Shown: in pieces, positions 38,697 to 51,023 of the stretch | Layout of the letters: the number at the start of each line of letters is the position of its first letter | How positions within the stretch are numbered: position 1 is the stretch's first letter | Assembly (NCBI GenBank): GCA_019722365.1 | Contig: JADFUC010000271.1 | Location: 1,017,020-1,081,019 of the forward strand | DNA: 64,000 bases | Reading direction: 5' to 3' | Source of the DNA: Lithospermum erythrorhizon | Lineage: Eukaryota; Streptophyta; Magnoliopsida; Boraginales; Boraginaceae | Position numbers and translations under genes: made by a program | Notes under the pieces: model-generated | The model's input: only the letters and a program-made list of their open reading frames with translations | Told to the model about the DNA's origin: nothing | Database searches by the model: none

Positions 38697-38878
38697 CTAC
38701 CCTCGTCTCAAGTTAACTAGATGGTTTGTTTTTATCCAAGTGATTTTTGTAATGTTCATAATTTTGATATACTAGTGTTTGATGTGTCTCTTGCAGTACC
38801 TAGGGATGAATTATTCTTCAAAAGTAGGTAAAATATATGTTTGAAAAAAACTCGCATTGAAATTAAAATGGAGGGAGT
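38697..38878. mobile_element. Stowaway-like MITE, 182 bp
   Basis: It begins CTACCCTCGTCTCAAGTT after TA (38695-38696) and ends AAATTAAAATGGAGGGAG before TA (38879-38880). The outer 8-10 bp match CTCCCTCC-type ends, but the inner part of the inverted repeat is weak. Confidence 0.55.
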
Positions 38879-39180
38879 AACATCCTATACTTAAGGAACA
38901 TTGAGAAAAGCTTCCAAGTCGAAACCTTCTCTATTTTTGTGCATCAGCATAAGCTTTAATCCATGGGAGTACATATAAGTTTTCATGTAAAGTTTCAATA
39001 TATGTTTTCACATGCAAAGATAAAAGAATGAGCATTCTGCAATCACTTTATTCAAGGCAATAGCTTAAGTTACAAACAAATACTTCATGAATAAAAAATG
39101 GAATACTGGAAAAAGGATAACTTCACACAGAAAAAGAGATAGACACACAATAATGCATACAAGAGATGAGTAATTCAAGT

Positions 39181-39976
39181 TTATCTCCTAGATGAAGCTC
39201 CATGAATAGCAACTATGTAGAAAAGCTGAGTGGCTGAAAGTATAATCAAGAAAGCTTCCATTGTCCTCTGTAATGAATAATAAATATGTCAGTAAATAGA
39301 TGTAATTTTTAAAATGTTTATAAATGATAGCATTTGAGTATCTATTTTATAGTTTTAGCTAACCAAGCGAGAGTTTCTAGCACCAATGTCAATCTCTTTC
39401 CAAGCAAAGCTGCAAAAGAAAGCGTTGTTTTCCATTTATCAGTTGATTTACATGTAATGATGTATAGAAACTGTCTGATATCAGATGTTCTGTGTCTGTC
39501 GATGTTTTACCCCATGGCGAGGACAGTGAGACCCCAAGCGATGATAGCAGCAGAAGCGGCTGCTGACATGCTATCGACAGTCCAGGCACGAAGATGGTTA
39601 ATTCCACTGATCAGAGAAGCGATGCCAACAACGCCAGCAATGAGAGCAAATGTTACGAAAAATCCAGTGGCTGCATTTCCCATGGGGAAGTATATAGGCG
39701 AGAAGTGTGCCGGTAGCTGTAGATCAGGACCTGTTCAATAAATTTAACATTAGATACATGTATATGGCTGAGAAAAGAATAAACATAAACACCCTTTAAC
39801 TCTACATAGTCTTGTTTATTTGAAGAAGATAAAGTAGAGAGGCACTTACCAATGATGAAACCATAATCAATAGCTCTGTTCATAGCCCACCCACCAATGC
39901 CTAAAACTATTGCATACATGCAAAAGTTCAGAACTAGAAGCATTGATGCAACACCTTTTAGTTGCTCCCCTGCCAT
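39181..39976 (-). CDS. AWPM-19-like (PM19) integral membrane protein
   Basis: Four exons on the minus strand: 39850-39976, 39511-39730, 39364-39409, 39181-39267; 159 residues. There are four hydrophobic segments: LLVLNFCMYAIVLGIGGWAM near residues 13-32, GFFVTFALIAGVVGIASLI near 64-82, AAASAAIIAWGLTVLAMGFA near 98-117 and FLIILSATQLFYIVAIHG near 136-153. The conserved IASLISGINHLRAW block fits the family. AWPM-19 proteins sit in the plasma membrane and are typically induced by ABA, dehydration or seed maturation. Arabidopsis PM19L1 is the best-known member. I saw no ABRE in the first 500 bp upstream. Confidence 0.9.
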
Positions 39977-40942
39977 CTTTCTCTACAATGAATGATACTA
40001 TATAAAAGGGGTCGATTAATCGAAAGAGAACTAAAGGGTGTTTGTTTCTTTATAGGAAGTTGTATATGCTAGGAAGCACAGATGTTTTGGAGAAATGCAT
40101 GTTCCTTCTTGTCAGTTTATGGGGTTTATATAAGTCTGCATTCATAAGGTTCATGTTCTTTTCTTGCAAGGCTGCTTTGATTAAAGTAATGCTTCATGCT
40201 CAAGGTTTAGCATCCAAGTTTAGATTCTTGCATTCAATTCAAGACTTTTCCCTGTAAATAATGTTATTATTGGTTAGGCTTCTTCAACATGAATCCGATT
40301 TGCTCTTTCTGGCTGAAGAAAGTGATATTCTTCATGTATTCTTGAAGCAACATATGGATTCAAAGCCATGATGTTCTTGAATTTGTATAGGGATAGAAAA
40401 AGATCAATGAAAATACCATTGCATGGCCCCTTTATAACAATGGGCATCACTTCTATCAATCGACTAAGATATCCCAAACTGAGAGAACTACCTCATCTCA
40501 ACATAGAAGCAACCAATTGTCTACAGTTTTAATTCTTGGCAATAAAAAATTTATGATGTGACCATAGCTAATTGCATGATGGGTGATAATATGTAGGGGC
40601 AAAAAGTTTGAAGTCACTTCTATATTTAACTCTGTTATAATTTAGTATGAAAATCATTGATTAAAAGTAATAACTTCAGAAGAATCATACATCACTGTAT
40701 TCTATTTTGACTTTTCTACTTTAGTTCATGATCTAATTTCAGATAAAAGACTTTAACAATGTGATAAAATCAAGTGTGTAACCATTGAAACTGAGACAAG
40801 AACTAGGTACCACACACAGAGACTTATTTTAGTTCAGTATAAGTACAGCACTGAAATACTAACAAGTTTCAATTTAGCTAGAGAAGCCATGAACCCAACT
40901 AGGACACTGATTACTCGATCTCCATTACGAACAATAGCACGT
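39977..40942. other. Spacer between AWPM-19-like and DSS1
   Basis: It contains the promoter side of the AWPM-19-like gene and the 3' side of DSS1 (both minus strand). No coding sequence, RNA gene or repeat was recognised. Confidence 0.4.
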
Positions 40943-42251
40943 CTAGTTGCTTTCCTTCTGAGAGCTGGCTTCCAATTCCTTGCGTAGTTGCTTTGAGAAA
41001 TCATCATTGACATCATCGTCATCCCAGTCATCCTCCCACTGTTGGGTTATCTCTTTGACATCCTTTTCATCCCATTCTGAAACAACCAATACGATTAACC
41101 ACACAGTCATGCAACGAAAGAATGGATAAAGGAATTTGTTCGAAACATTATTCATCAATGACTAAATTTGAAAGTGTTGGCAAGTATAACATTAACATAA
41201 TGAACTCAAGTTTAGAAACACATAAAATGAGTAAAGGGGGTAATCATTCATGCTTCAATCATCATTATCCGAATACAGAAAATGCAGGCCGAGTAAGAAA
41301 ATAAAACAAGGATCACTTATAATGTAGGGGTCGAGTATTACTAAACAGTAATATTTGTGATTTCACTATTGGAGAGAATGTATAACTACCATCACCTACA
41401 ACTTCCCATTTTACTTTGTCAAAATCCAAACAACAGAAAGATCAAAGCATAACATTGCCGAAAACCTCATTCAAGTAGATTAGAAAAACGAATAGTTTGT
41501 ATATCTAGAACAAGTTCATAGCGCGTCGAACGACATAGGTGCCCTTGTTTATTGTAAGCTCATTCACGTCTTAAAGTATAATAACATAATCCATCCTAAA
41601 TCCCTCAGACCAACAAGAAGATATAGTATGCACCTAAGTGAAACAATGAGATTATTTATATTTTCGAAGTACTTAAATAAACGAGTTTGTAGCTTGCGGT
41701 CGGGCAACACTATAAACACACCCAAATAGTATTTTTGTTAGTAAAATGACAATTTTCTTATTGTAAAACTTATCATTTCCATAAAATAATTGAACATTTT
41801 TCATGCCTTATTTCGGTTCATTATAACAACTGACTTGCGGTCATATAGTAAACAATCTTACTCTTTTAAAGTTTCCATAAAAAAAATACGGTATATAAGA
41901 TAATAATCAACATAGTAATTAATTTTTAAATTAATTTATAACTAAAAACATGACAATTTTAACTAATTTTTTTTATAATAATCTTAGGTGGTCTCCATTT
42001 TGGTAGAAAAAATAATTTATGTAAATGATAGAAAAATATATAACTAAGAAACTGAGTAATTTAAGCAAATAATAAAAAACAACTAAAAATCAAATTAATT
42101 AAATCACGTAATTTTAAAAAAACCTCCTAAGAAAATAAATTAATTAAGTTAATTTACCTTGATCAATGGCGAACTCTTCAAATTCGTCATCATCTTCAAA
42201 CAAATCGATCTTTAGGTCTTCAGTTGCGGGCTTTGTTTCCTTATTATCCAT
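40943..42251 (-). CDS. DSS1: 26S proteasome/BRCA2-associated acidic subunit DSS1 (SEM1)
   Basis: Two exons on the minus strand: 42158-42251 and 40943-41076; 75 residues. The sequence shows the two acidic-aromatic ubiquitin-binding patches of DSS1: DLFEDDDEFEEFAID and QEWDEKDVKEITQQWEDDWD, then DDDVNDDFSKQLRKEL. DSS1 is a lid subunit of the proteasome, also part of TREX-2, and binds and stabilises BRCA2 in homologous recombination. Length and the single intron position fit. The intron is about 1.08 kb and AT-rich. Confidence 0.95.
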
Positions 42252-42438
42252 CTTTAATTCTGAAAAAAAATATATTAAAAATTATTGCAAAAATATTATG
42301 AAAATATGCATATAAATAACTTAATTAATTTGTATACATACAGAATAATATTAGAGATGAGAATTTTAGGAAAAATAAATTATGTAGAATGATTAATTGT
42401 AGGTTAGACTTTAGAGTTTATTTTGGGTTGACTTCAAT

Positions 42439-42456
42439 GGCCCATTTATAAGCCCA
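42439..42456 (-). promoter_or_regulatory. Paired site II motifs upstream of DSS1
   Basis: Read on the gene strand, TGGGCT (42451-42456) and TGGGCC (42439-42444) lie 12 bp apart, about 190-205 bp before the start codon. Paired TGGGCY motifs are typical of TCP-regulated growth genes, including proteasome and ribosomal genes. Confidence 0.55.
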
Positions 42457-43405
42457 TTAGTATTTTTTTTTAGGGGAAAGGTGATAATGGGTTCAATTCG
42501 GCTTGATATAAAATATGACAATGTGATTTGATTAGATAAGTATTGGTCGAGTCGAGGTTTGGATTTCGATTTTAAATGTTAATGTTGATGGGGTTTTGGT
42601 TTGATAGATATTGGTACACATAATGTAATTCTACCTTTTAAGTGACTATGAAAGAGATTAAGGTTAGGAGTTTAAGGAAAATTTATGTCTATACTCTATG
42701 TACTTAATAATATATATTGATTTACATAAATTTAGTTGGGTTCAACTCATGTTTAAGGATTTTTTATAAATTTATAACTTAAAAGCTATCGGTATAACTA
42801 ATAAATAGAAATATAACGTTATATGAGAAAAGTGAATATATATGTATATGAAAGAACTATTATCTAATAATTGGAGTATCACATGAGACTATTGGGTCAA
42901 CTTCTCATGACTATTTTTGTTTTCTAATGACTATTTTATTTTCTAGCTTCCCACTTACTATTTTGTTAGATGAAATGAGTTTATTTAGGATTTTTTAATA
43001 AATTTTTTTCACAAAATATTGTAAGAGGAAACTATGTATAAAATGTTTGAAAATTTTTATTTTTTTTTAATAAAAAATATATTTATATATAATTTTATTT
43101 TTATTATGATCAAGGGAATATATTTGCAATAAAGTCACTAAATTTAATTCGATCTCCCTTTATATTCTCTCATTTATTTCCATATTCATCATATATATAA
43201 ATATATACATCACACTAATTTCTTTTTCCTCTTTATTCCCCTTTTAATTTTCTCCAATTATTCCCACTCTATTTCTACTCATAGTAAAAGTCAATATCCA
43301 TTTTATGTTTTTCCAATAAAGTTTAAATCTTTACTACAAAAAAATAATAATAATTAATCAAGATTATATAATTGAATACTTCTTGAGTTGAAGATAATTG
43401 CAGTT
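42457..43405. other. Divergent promoter region between DSS1 and the GIP1-like gene
   Basis: AT-rich. A pyrimidine-rich stretch at 43135-43290 (CTCCCTTTATATTCTCTC, TTCCTCTTTATTCCCC) lies just before the GIP1-like start, resembling plant Y-patches around transcription starts. Confidence 0.4.
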
Positions 43406-46400
43406 ATGGTGGGGGGCAATGGAGGTGAATTAGGGTTGAAGGAAATACCAAGTGGTTCAAGAAAGGTGGTTATGAGTTTAAAGGAGATAGTTAATTGTCC
43501 AGAAGCTGAGATCTATGCTACTCTTCAAGACTGTAATATGGACCCTAATGAAGCTGTTAATAAGCTTCTTTCTCAAGGTCTGATTTTTTTTTGTCAATTT
43601 TAGTTTATGGGTTTTGTTGTTTGTGATTTTTAATTTATGGGTTTTGTTGTTCTTGTTCTCTGTTTTGCATTTTTAGTTTATGGGTTTTGTTGTTCTTGTT
43701 CTCTGTTATGATAAAGATTGCATTTTTAGTTTATGGGTTTTGTTGTTCTTGTTCTCTGTTATGATAAAGATTTCATTTTTAGTTTATGGGTTTTGTTGTT
43801 CTTGTTCTCTGTTATGATAAAGATTTCATTTTTAGTTTATGGGTTTTGTTGTTTGTGATTTTTAGTTTATGGTTTTTAGTTTATGGGGTTGTGATTTTTA
43901 GTCTACTATAAAAGCTAGATTATTGACTTATCTGTAGTGTAGTTTGGTGCTAATTTGTTGCAGAAATTTGTCTAATTTCCTTGAATTTGAATTTATAGTG
44001 AACTTCAGTGTTATTTGTTTTTACTTAAATTGGGTTTGAAATGAAGTACTGATTTTATGATTCATGAGTTTTTATTGAATTTTAGTAATTACAATTACAG
44101 ATAAGAAAGTGGATATTGACTGTATTGATATAAATCTTTATAGATGCAATAAAGCTCAAGTTTCTGATAGGTGCTACTCAACAAAAGAGAGTCGAGAGGC
44201 AATTCGAGTATTGTTTGTATTGTGTTGATATACAGTTGATACCAAAGTGTTTATTTACTTATACTGTACTTGTAGTTAACAGAAGTTACGGAGTATTTGT
44301 TTAGTAAATTTCTAGTTATGTTTCAAATGATGTGATATAATCTGATGGTGATGTTTTTAATACTTTCTTAAGCCCGGATTTTCCTTTGTTGATGCAACAT
44401 AGTATTATCTAATAAGATCAGTGGTCAATATTCAGGTTTGGCAGAGTTGAACTAACAACAATATATAGTTGAATGCTTTCTATGCAATGTGTTATCTTTT
44501 CATCTCCCAGCTGGAGTATGCTTTTTATTTCATTTTTAGGAAAGGGAGGATCATTTTCATCATTAGAGATTGCGATGACTCGTGATATTCTTTAGAATAG
44601 CCGTACAGTGTATAAGTTTTCTACACATTTAGTGTCTTTGATATTAGTATTTATATTTTGTCCATGAATTGTGTATGTTTCAGATTCTTTTAAATGAGGT
44701 TAGAGCAAGCGAAAGAAAGAAAGTGAGGATTATTATCAAGAATGATTGAACGTCTTCCCATTGATTGAAACTTGTCTCTTACTTTTTTAGTGTATCATTT
44801 TTACTAGCCTTTTTAGAATTGATCTACTAGAGAATATCCTGTGACATCGCAATCTCTTAGACTGTGACATATGGGATCCTGACGTTACCACTTACCACTG
44901 ATGTGCTCTTTTTTATTTTAGAATAAGGATACAGCTGAAGGTAGACCTCGGGGCTCTGTTGGTACTTCAAGTCGTGGTGGCAGGAGTGGCACGGGCCGTT
45001 ACGGGCGTGGCGGTTCAACTCAGTTTAGTTCTTCTGGTATGTGCCTATTGAACTGCGTAAGTTATGACACTTGATCCTGCTGTATTTACTTAGCTGTTTT
45101 TCCATAGATCCTGCTGTGTCCTTTGGAAAATTGGCATATAAGAACAATGGTTCAACTTCCCATCCAGCCTCATTGTCATCAGTCCCTGGAACCACTGGAA
45201 ACACATATGAGCGATCACCAACAATAAGGTTGATTTCCTTTGATTTCTGTTGTATACGAAACTGTTCTTTACTAGTCACATTCTAAGTTTTCCACTTTAT
45301 TTTCTCTTGTTAATCCCTAGAGTAACATGTTTTAATTTGTGAATGATTCTTCTAGCATGAGTTAAAATGTTTTTATGGCTCTTCTATCCATTTATTTTTC
45401 GTAACTGAAGTGTACATATATTAGTGACAGTGGATTGACCTCAAATAAAGCATCAGAAGCAAACACTGGTGATGGATCATTACCAGTGGCACAGCCATCT
45501 TCCGGCTATCAAACTGGCTGGATGGCAACTCCTGGTAAAATGTCAATGGCCGACATTGTGAAGATGGGTAAACCACAGAACAGGGATTCAGGTGCGCCTA
45601 ATACATCACATCACCATGGTCAACGAACTTCAAACTCATCATCAGATGTGAATCTTTCTCATTTGGTTTCCACATCATTGGATGTTTCTGTTGAAGAAGA
45701 GTGGCCTTCAGTTGAGCCAACATCAGCCCCTGACGTGTCCCCTATCTTGGAACCTCCTTCTGACTCCAAACCTCATGATGATGCTCCTGGTTTCCAGTAT
45801 AATGATAATGGTAAGCATGACCATGATATTCCGACCGTGGATCATGATGCCGTTGAAAATATTGCTATAAATCATGTTGAGTCTGCATCTGTTTCTGGTG
45901 GCACACTTCAAGAGGAGAATGATGATGGCACATCTCTCTTTGACAATGATATGTATCAGAATAGGCAACTCTGCCAACCACACAATATAGATTATCATGA
46001 AGGCGAGTTATGCTTTCTATTATGTCATTTGCTAGCATGGCTCATATCTATTTTATGGATAGACCGATAGAGGTCCCTTTTTTAGTGTTGTAATTGTGAT
46101 TGATGTTAAATGACGACTACAGTGTAGGGAGTACGATTTTTTCTTTCTAGTTTAACTTCTAAGAACCAGATTTAAAAAAATTAGTGTTGGCTGGTTATCA
46201 CGCTTTGATTTCAAGTCCGGTTACAGAATGGAGATTTTGTTCAAAATGTCAATATTTGTGATGGACTGTCACTGAATGATCACACCTATATAATACCATG
46301 TCAACCAGATATTCTTTGATATCATTGTGGTATGGTACATCAGCATGGGATATAATTAAATTCAGTTAATTTTTTTCTCTTACACCTTGGTTTGGTTTAC

Positions 46401-49400
46401 AGCTGTAGGTTTTAAATATTTATCTTTCTAAGAGAGAAGCACAAATGGTGGTCCATGTCTCATTTCTGCAAATAGATCCCCTTTTGCACGACTATCAATT
46501 TATTAGAAGGGGTTGCTTAAAATCAAAATTTTCATGCTTGTATGTTTTTTGTGTCCTGGAACACATCATTTGTCCTCAATCAACCAATGGATTGTTTTAT
46601 TGACATATTGCTCTAATAATTCCCTGGCAGTTCAAGAACCTGGTGTCTCCGTCTCGTCAATGACTGCAGAAATGCAACATGTCAATATACAAGATGATGA
46701 CAGAGGTTCTCTACCAGAAGACAGTGGCCCGTCTGTTGTAATTCCAGATCATTTACAGGTTCAGACTGGCGATTTCTCACACTTGAGCTTTGGGAGCTTC
46801 AAAGTTGGTCCCCTCTATTCTGCTCCTCTTACATCTATTCCAGTCAAAACTAACATAGGAGAGGAGGAAACCTCCGAGGCAGATGCTACAGCTGTTGGTC
46901 AATTAGAGACTAGGTATGTAACATACAGTAACACAGGTTCTCACAAAATTTATACTTCTAAAACAACATAATAACAAGCAACTCTTTTTGGCATTATGAT
47001 TTACTGAAAGCCCGAACTTAGCCAGTGTAACTCCCTTCCGAAAGGCTATATGTAATGGGATATATGTCCCTGTCAATGTGCTAATTATCGGAAGGCTTAA
47101 GTTCTCCAGGAATTGATAATATACACTGAAACATTCATTTTTTTAACTTAGGTATGTAACACATGTTATTTAAACTCCCTTTAGGTATCCTATATGATAA
47201 TTTCCAGGAATCGAGATTCATGGTGGATTGCTAGTATCTTGACTGGTTTTTGATGTTATAATTATATATGTCTTATGTGTTTGTTCATATCCTTCACTTG
47301 TGTGACTAATCTATTAACTCAACTGTATCTGCTTTCATTCCAGAGTTGACCTTAGGAATGAAAATCTTCACTGGTGTTTGATGCTCTATATGCCTTTGTC
47401 GTGATCAATTTGATTTTTTTACTGATCGCCTTACAAAACATGAAATATGTTTGTGGACATTCACTTGTGCACCTATTCGTTAATTAAACTCTCCAATTTC
47501 TATTTTCTTTCCAAAGCCTGGTTTGGTTTTGTTACTTACCACCTTGCAAAATATGAAATATTTATATAGTTATTTGATTTTTAACTTGTAAGTTCTTGTT
47601 ACCCTTTAACCCTTTCTTTTTACAGGATATAATGTTTAACTATGTACAATGTCTTCCCTTATCACTTATATGACTTTATGCATGATGCTATAGTTGATAA
47701 TTTGGGTGTGGGTTTACCTCCCTGATCCCTTTTCTCCCCTTATCCTCGATTTATCTTGACATGGGTTATTTTTTAGAATCTACACCCCTACTGTGAACCA
47801 TTTCCCTATTCCCCAGCACCCTTTCTTCTTTAACTACTGGCTCCGAACAACTAGTTATTTCACCATTTCTAATTAGCAATTTTGATCTCTTACAGTTCCT
47901 GTTTGACCAATTTGAGTTTTGATATTTACAGAAATTCGGAGTACTATGAGGAGGGATCTTACCTAGATGTCGGAGATGGTAATTTGTATAATAGAGCTGG
48001 TGCGAGTACTTCTAACTACGATTCACCTTCAGCTTCTCAGCAGGAACCAGTTAAACATGAAAATCCTGAAGTTGAGCATGTAAACCAATATGCGTCTACC
48101 TCCTCTTCACCGGATTACACATTTGGGAATACACACCAACCAAATGTCACATCCAGGCAGACGTATTCAGTCCCACAGATGCAAAATAATGCCACATTCT
48201 CTAATGCTATGGTAAATATATTCGTTGCCTGTACCCTAACAATGTCAGGTCTTCTGTTTGTTAATTCCTTTACCAAATCATATCAATACAAACTTTCTCG
48301 GTAATGTTGATTATGTTTTATTTTTTCGAACTTCATGCTGAAAGAAGAATGCTCATGTGGCCTCTGTGTTCAGTTTTTTTTAATACTTCTATGTTATATG
48401 ATACATTATTACTCCATATTTTTTGAGACATACTACACTTTCTTACTTCAATATGATCTTTCAGCTGCAAGGTTATTCAAACTCATTACCAAGCACCTTG
48501 TTGGCAGAAAATGTTCATTCTGGACGGGAGATAGATTTTCCATATTCACGATTCCTTATGCCATCCAAATATACCAACGGTGCATCTTCGCCCAGTGGTT
48601 CAGCTTTGTCTATGCCAGAGGTATGCATGTGTTGGCTATCTGGAAATATATATTTTTTACTTCAATGATTCATTGTTATTCTTCTTTTGATTAATCAGTG
48701 TAGGGTATATGATGGATGAAGCCTTCTTTTGATTAATCAGTGTAGGGTATATGATGGATGAAGCCAGCAGCATTAATAGTGTAGTAGCAGGTGTATTTTG
48801 ACGTGTATTTGTCTGACTGTTATTAATCAGAGCTTGTATACTCTGAAAAGTTGAGTCAGATCTATTTCCAAGGGACTTGATTGCAAAACTTGTAGAGGAA
48901 CTCATTCAAACACTCTCTCATACTTGATGTTGACTGAATTATTTGCTCTTAATAGACCTTTTAAATTTGAAGTGTATATCCGTTATGATGTTCTATGGTC
49001 CTTTTCTGCTCAGATATTTTAAAACAAATGGTTGGTCTTGTACTTGTTACCATCATATTTCTACTATTCCTAATGGAATATATTTGGAATCACGTTTTAT
49101 TATTTCAGTTGAACTTCTGGGTATAAGCAGTTGGGGAATGCTCTTTAGTACTCCTGCCTTGTATATTATTTGACTCCTTTGAACTTCAGTAATATGTGAA
49201 AAGTTTGACTTAACAAGTTATATTATGACAATCATGACTTTATTTGTTGTGCTGCTTTATCAAAATATGTTTTTTTATGGTCAAATTGTCTAATGATTGT
49301 TTTGAGCTTACTTCCAATTAAAATGGGAAGTATGTAATATTAGTTACTGGAACTAAATGTAGAATATCTTTTGGGGCTACGTGTCTAATTCGAAAGAGCT

Positions 49401-50338
49401 TGTTGTGCTGCTTGTGTGCAGGCTTTAAATACCATTGGGTACTCATCAGCACAACCTACTCAACAGAGCCTATCTGGGACCAATGGTGCTCCAGGACTCA
49501 GTGTCCCTCAGCACCTTGCCATGCATCCGTATTCCCAGGCCACTACTCCTCTAGACCCTTATACTAACATGATTGGTTATCCATTTATGCCTCCGAGCTA
49601 TTCTTATTTGCCTTCAGCTTATCAACAAGCTTTTCATGGCAACAATTATAACCATCAATCTCTAGCTGCCACTGCACTACTTTCTCATAAAATGAGCGTG
49701 CCTGCCAGTAACTTGCCTCAGTCTGACTCTGGTTATAGTGGATTTGGGAGTTCAACTGCTTTGCCAGGGAACTTCGCTATGAATCAAACAGCTGCTGTTG
49801 CCCCTCCTGGCACAACCATTGGCTATGATGATGTCTTGAGTTCTCAGTACAAGGATGGTAATCACTTGATGTCTCTTCAACAGGTATAACGATTATGCTG
49901 CTACATTTTGAAGACCACTTCATGATAATAGACCTTTATACTTATTTCTTTTAGGTTTTGTTCATCAGTTTGTTATGTTCTCTGTAGTCATCACAAGAGT
50001 CTTTAGCTTCCAATTTTGTAGTTCTAACAGTTTCGGCTTATTTACCTCAGAGTGAGAACTCAGCCATGTGGCTTCAAGGACCTGGTTCAAGAACCATGTC
50101 AGCTGTTCCGGCAAACACGTATTATGGTATGCAATTGCAAAACCAGCAAGCAGTAGGACTAAGGCAAGCTCAGCAGTCATCCCAGAATTATGGGGCTTTT
50201 GGATATCCGAATTTTTATCATGCTCAGTCAGGGATGTCGATGGATCATCAGCAGCAGCAGAATCCTCGAGATGGTTCACTCGGGGGTTCTCAAGGCCAAC
50301 AGAAGCAATCCCAACAGTTCTGGCAAAACGGCTACTAA
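43406..50338 (+). CDS. GBF-interacting protein 1-like (DUF1296) protein, with a 1-nt frameshift in exon 2
   Basis: Ten exons: 43406-43577, 44684-44722, 44922-45036, 45108-45228, 45425-46002, 46631-46913, 47932-48211, 48465-48620, 49422-49883, 50051-50338. The N-terminal UBA-like DUF1296 domain is clear (VMSLKEIVNCPEAEIYATLQ, DCNMDPNEAVNKLLSQ), followed by an RGG-like stretch (RGGRSGTGRYGRGG), the KMSMADIVKMGKP motif and a Ser/Gln-rich tail (MSMDHQQQQN). GIP1 enhances DNA binding of G-box bZIPs in Arabidopsis; other DUF1296 proteins are less well known. All exon phases agree (830 residues) only if one extra A in the AAA at 44692-44694 is ignored; as written, TGA at 44695-44697 stops translation at about residue 62. 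The intron after exon 5 begins with GC, not GT. Confidence 0.88.
43602..43890. repeat. 53-bp minisatellite in intron 1 of the GIP1-like gene
   Basis: The unit TTTTTAGTTTATGGGTTTTG... with TGTTCTTGTTCTCTGTTATG recurs at 43671, 43724, 43777 and 43830, a strict 53-bp period, with partial units on both sides. The three central copies are almost identical, so it is recent. Confidence 0.92.
48681..48764. repeat. Exact 42-bp tandem duplication in intron 8
   Basis: CTTCTTTTGATTAATCAGTG... ending GATGGATGAAGC occurs at 48681-48722 and again at 48723-48764 without differences. A third, partial piece may be present upstream of 48681. Confidence 0.9.
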
Positions 50339-51023
50339 TCTCCCCCGACACACTGTGGCGATGGGGGGCTTCTAATGAATGGGAAAGCAAGCAGCCTTTC
50401 AATCTTCTTACCCTCCAATGGACATCTATCAAATCCTGGGAAAAGTTGACTGCTGCCATTTGCCTTTGAGGTTGTACTTTACTACAGTACTCATCTGCTA
50501 ATGTAATGTAGGAACTCGTGTGTGCTAATTTTTAACTTCTAGTAAATTCTTGCATTTTCTGCTTCTCCTCTTTCCTGGGTTGCAACCTCTGTGAATATTT
50601 GTTTGTGTACAAACCACTTCAGAAGCTTTCCTAACATTAGAGTTAAAAATAAAACTAACTCCTTCGATTCATTTTGGTTGATACTTTTTCCATTTTTAAC
50701 GTTGAAGTTGAATTACAAATAGTCACAGCAGCTTATAAGCATGTTTTGTATAAGATCAAACCAATTATTCATAGATGACAACTCCCATAATTAACATTAA
50801 TCATTGTGCAATATCATAAGTTGTCCATAATTGAATAAGAGTATATATTCCCTAGTTGTACTTAGTAGACTCAGAAGTGGCATGCTTTGACCTCACCTAA
50901 CAACATGCAAACAAACAAACAATGAAATAAGATTTCCTTCATTTGTAGATATACTCGTGCTCACTACTTTTGCCCCTCGTTCTTGAAATCAAGAAAATCC
51001 CAACTTTATATTCACTCTCTCAG
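50339..51023. other. 3' UTR of the GIP1-like gene and promoter side of the PCD gene
   Basis: AATAAA at 50648-50653 is a candidate poly(A) signal for the GIP1-like gene. The remainder leads to the start of the dehydratase gene at 51024. Confidence 0.45.

Noticed and set aside
49965..50459. Antisense ORF of 164 codons over the last GIP1-like exon
   Set aside because: Shadow of the true exon; no recognisable domain, and the forward frame is clearly conserved.
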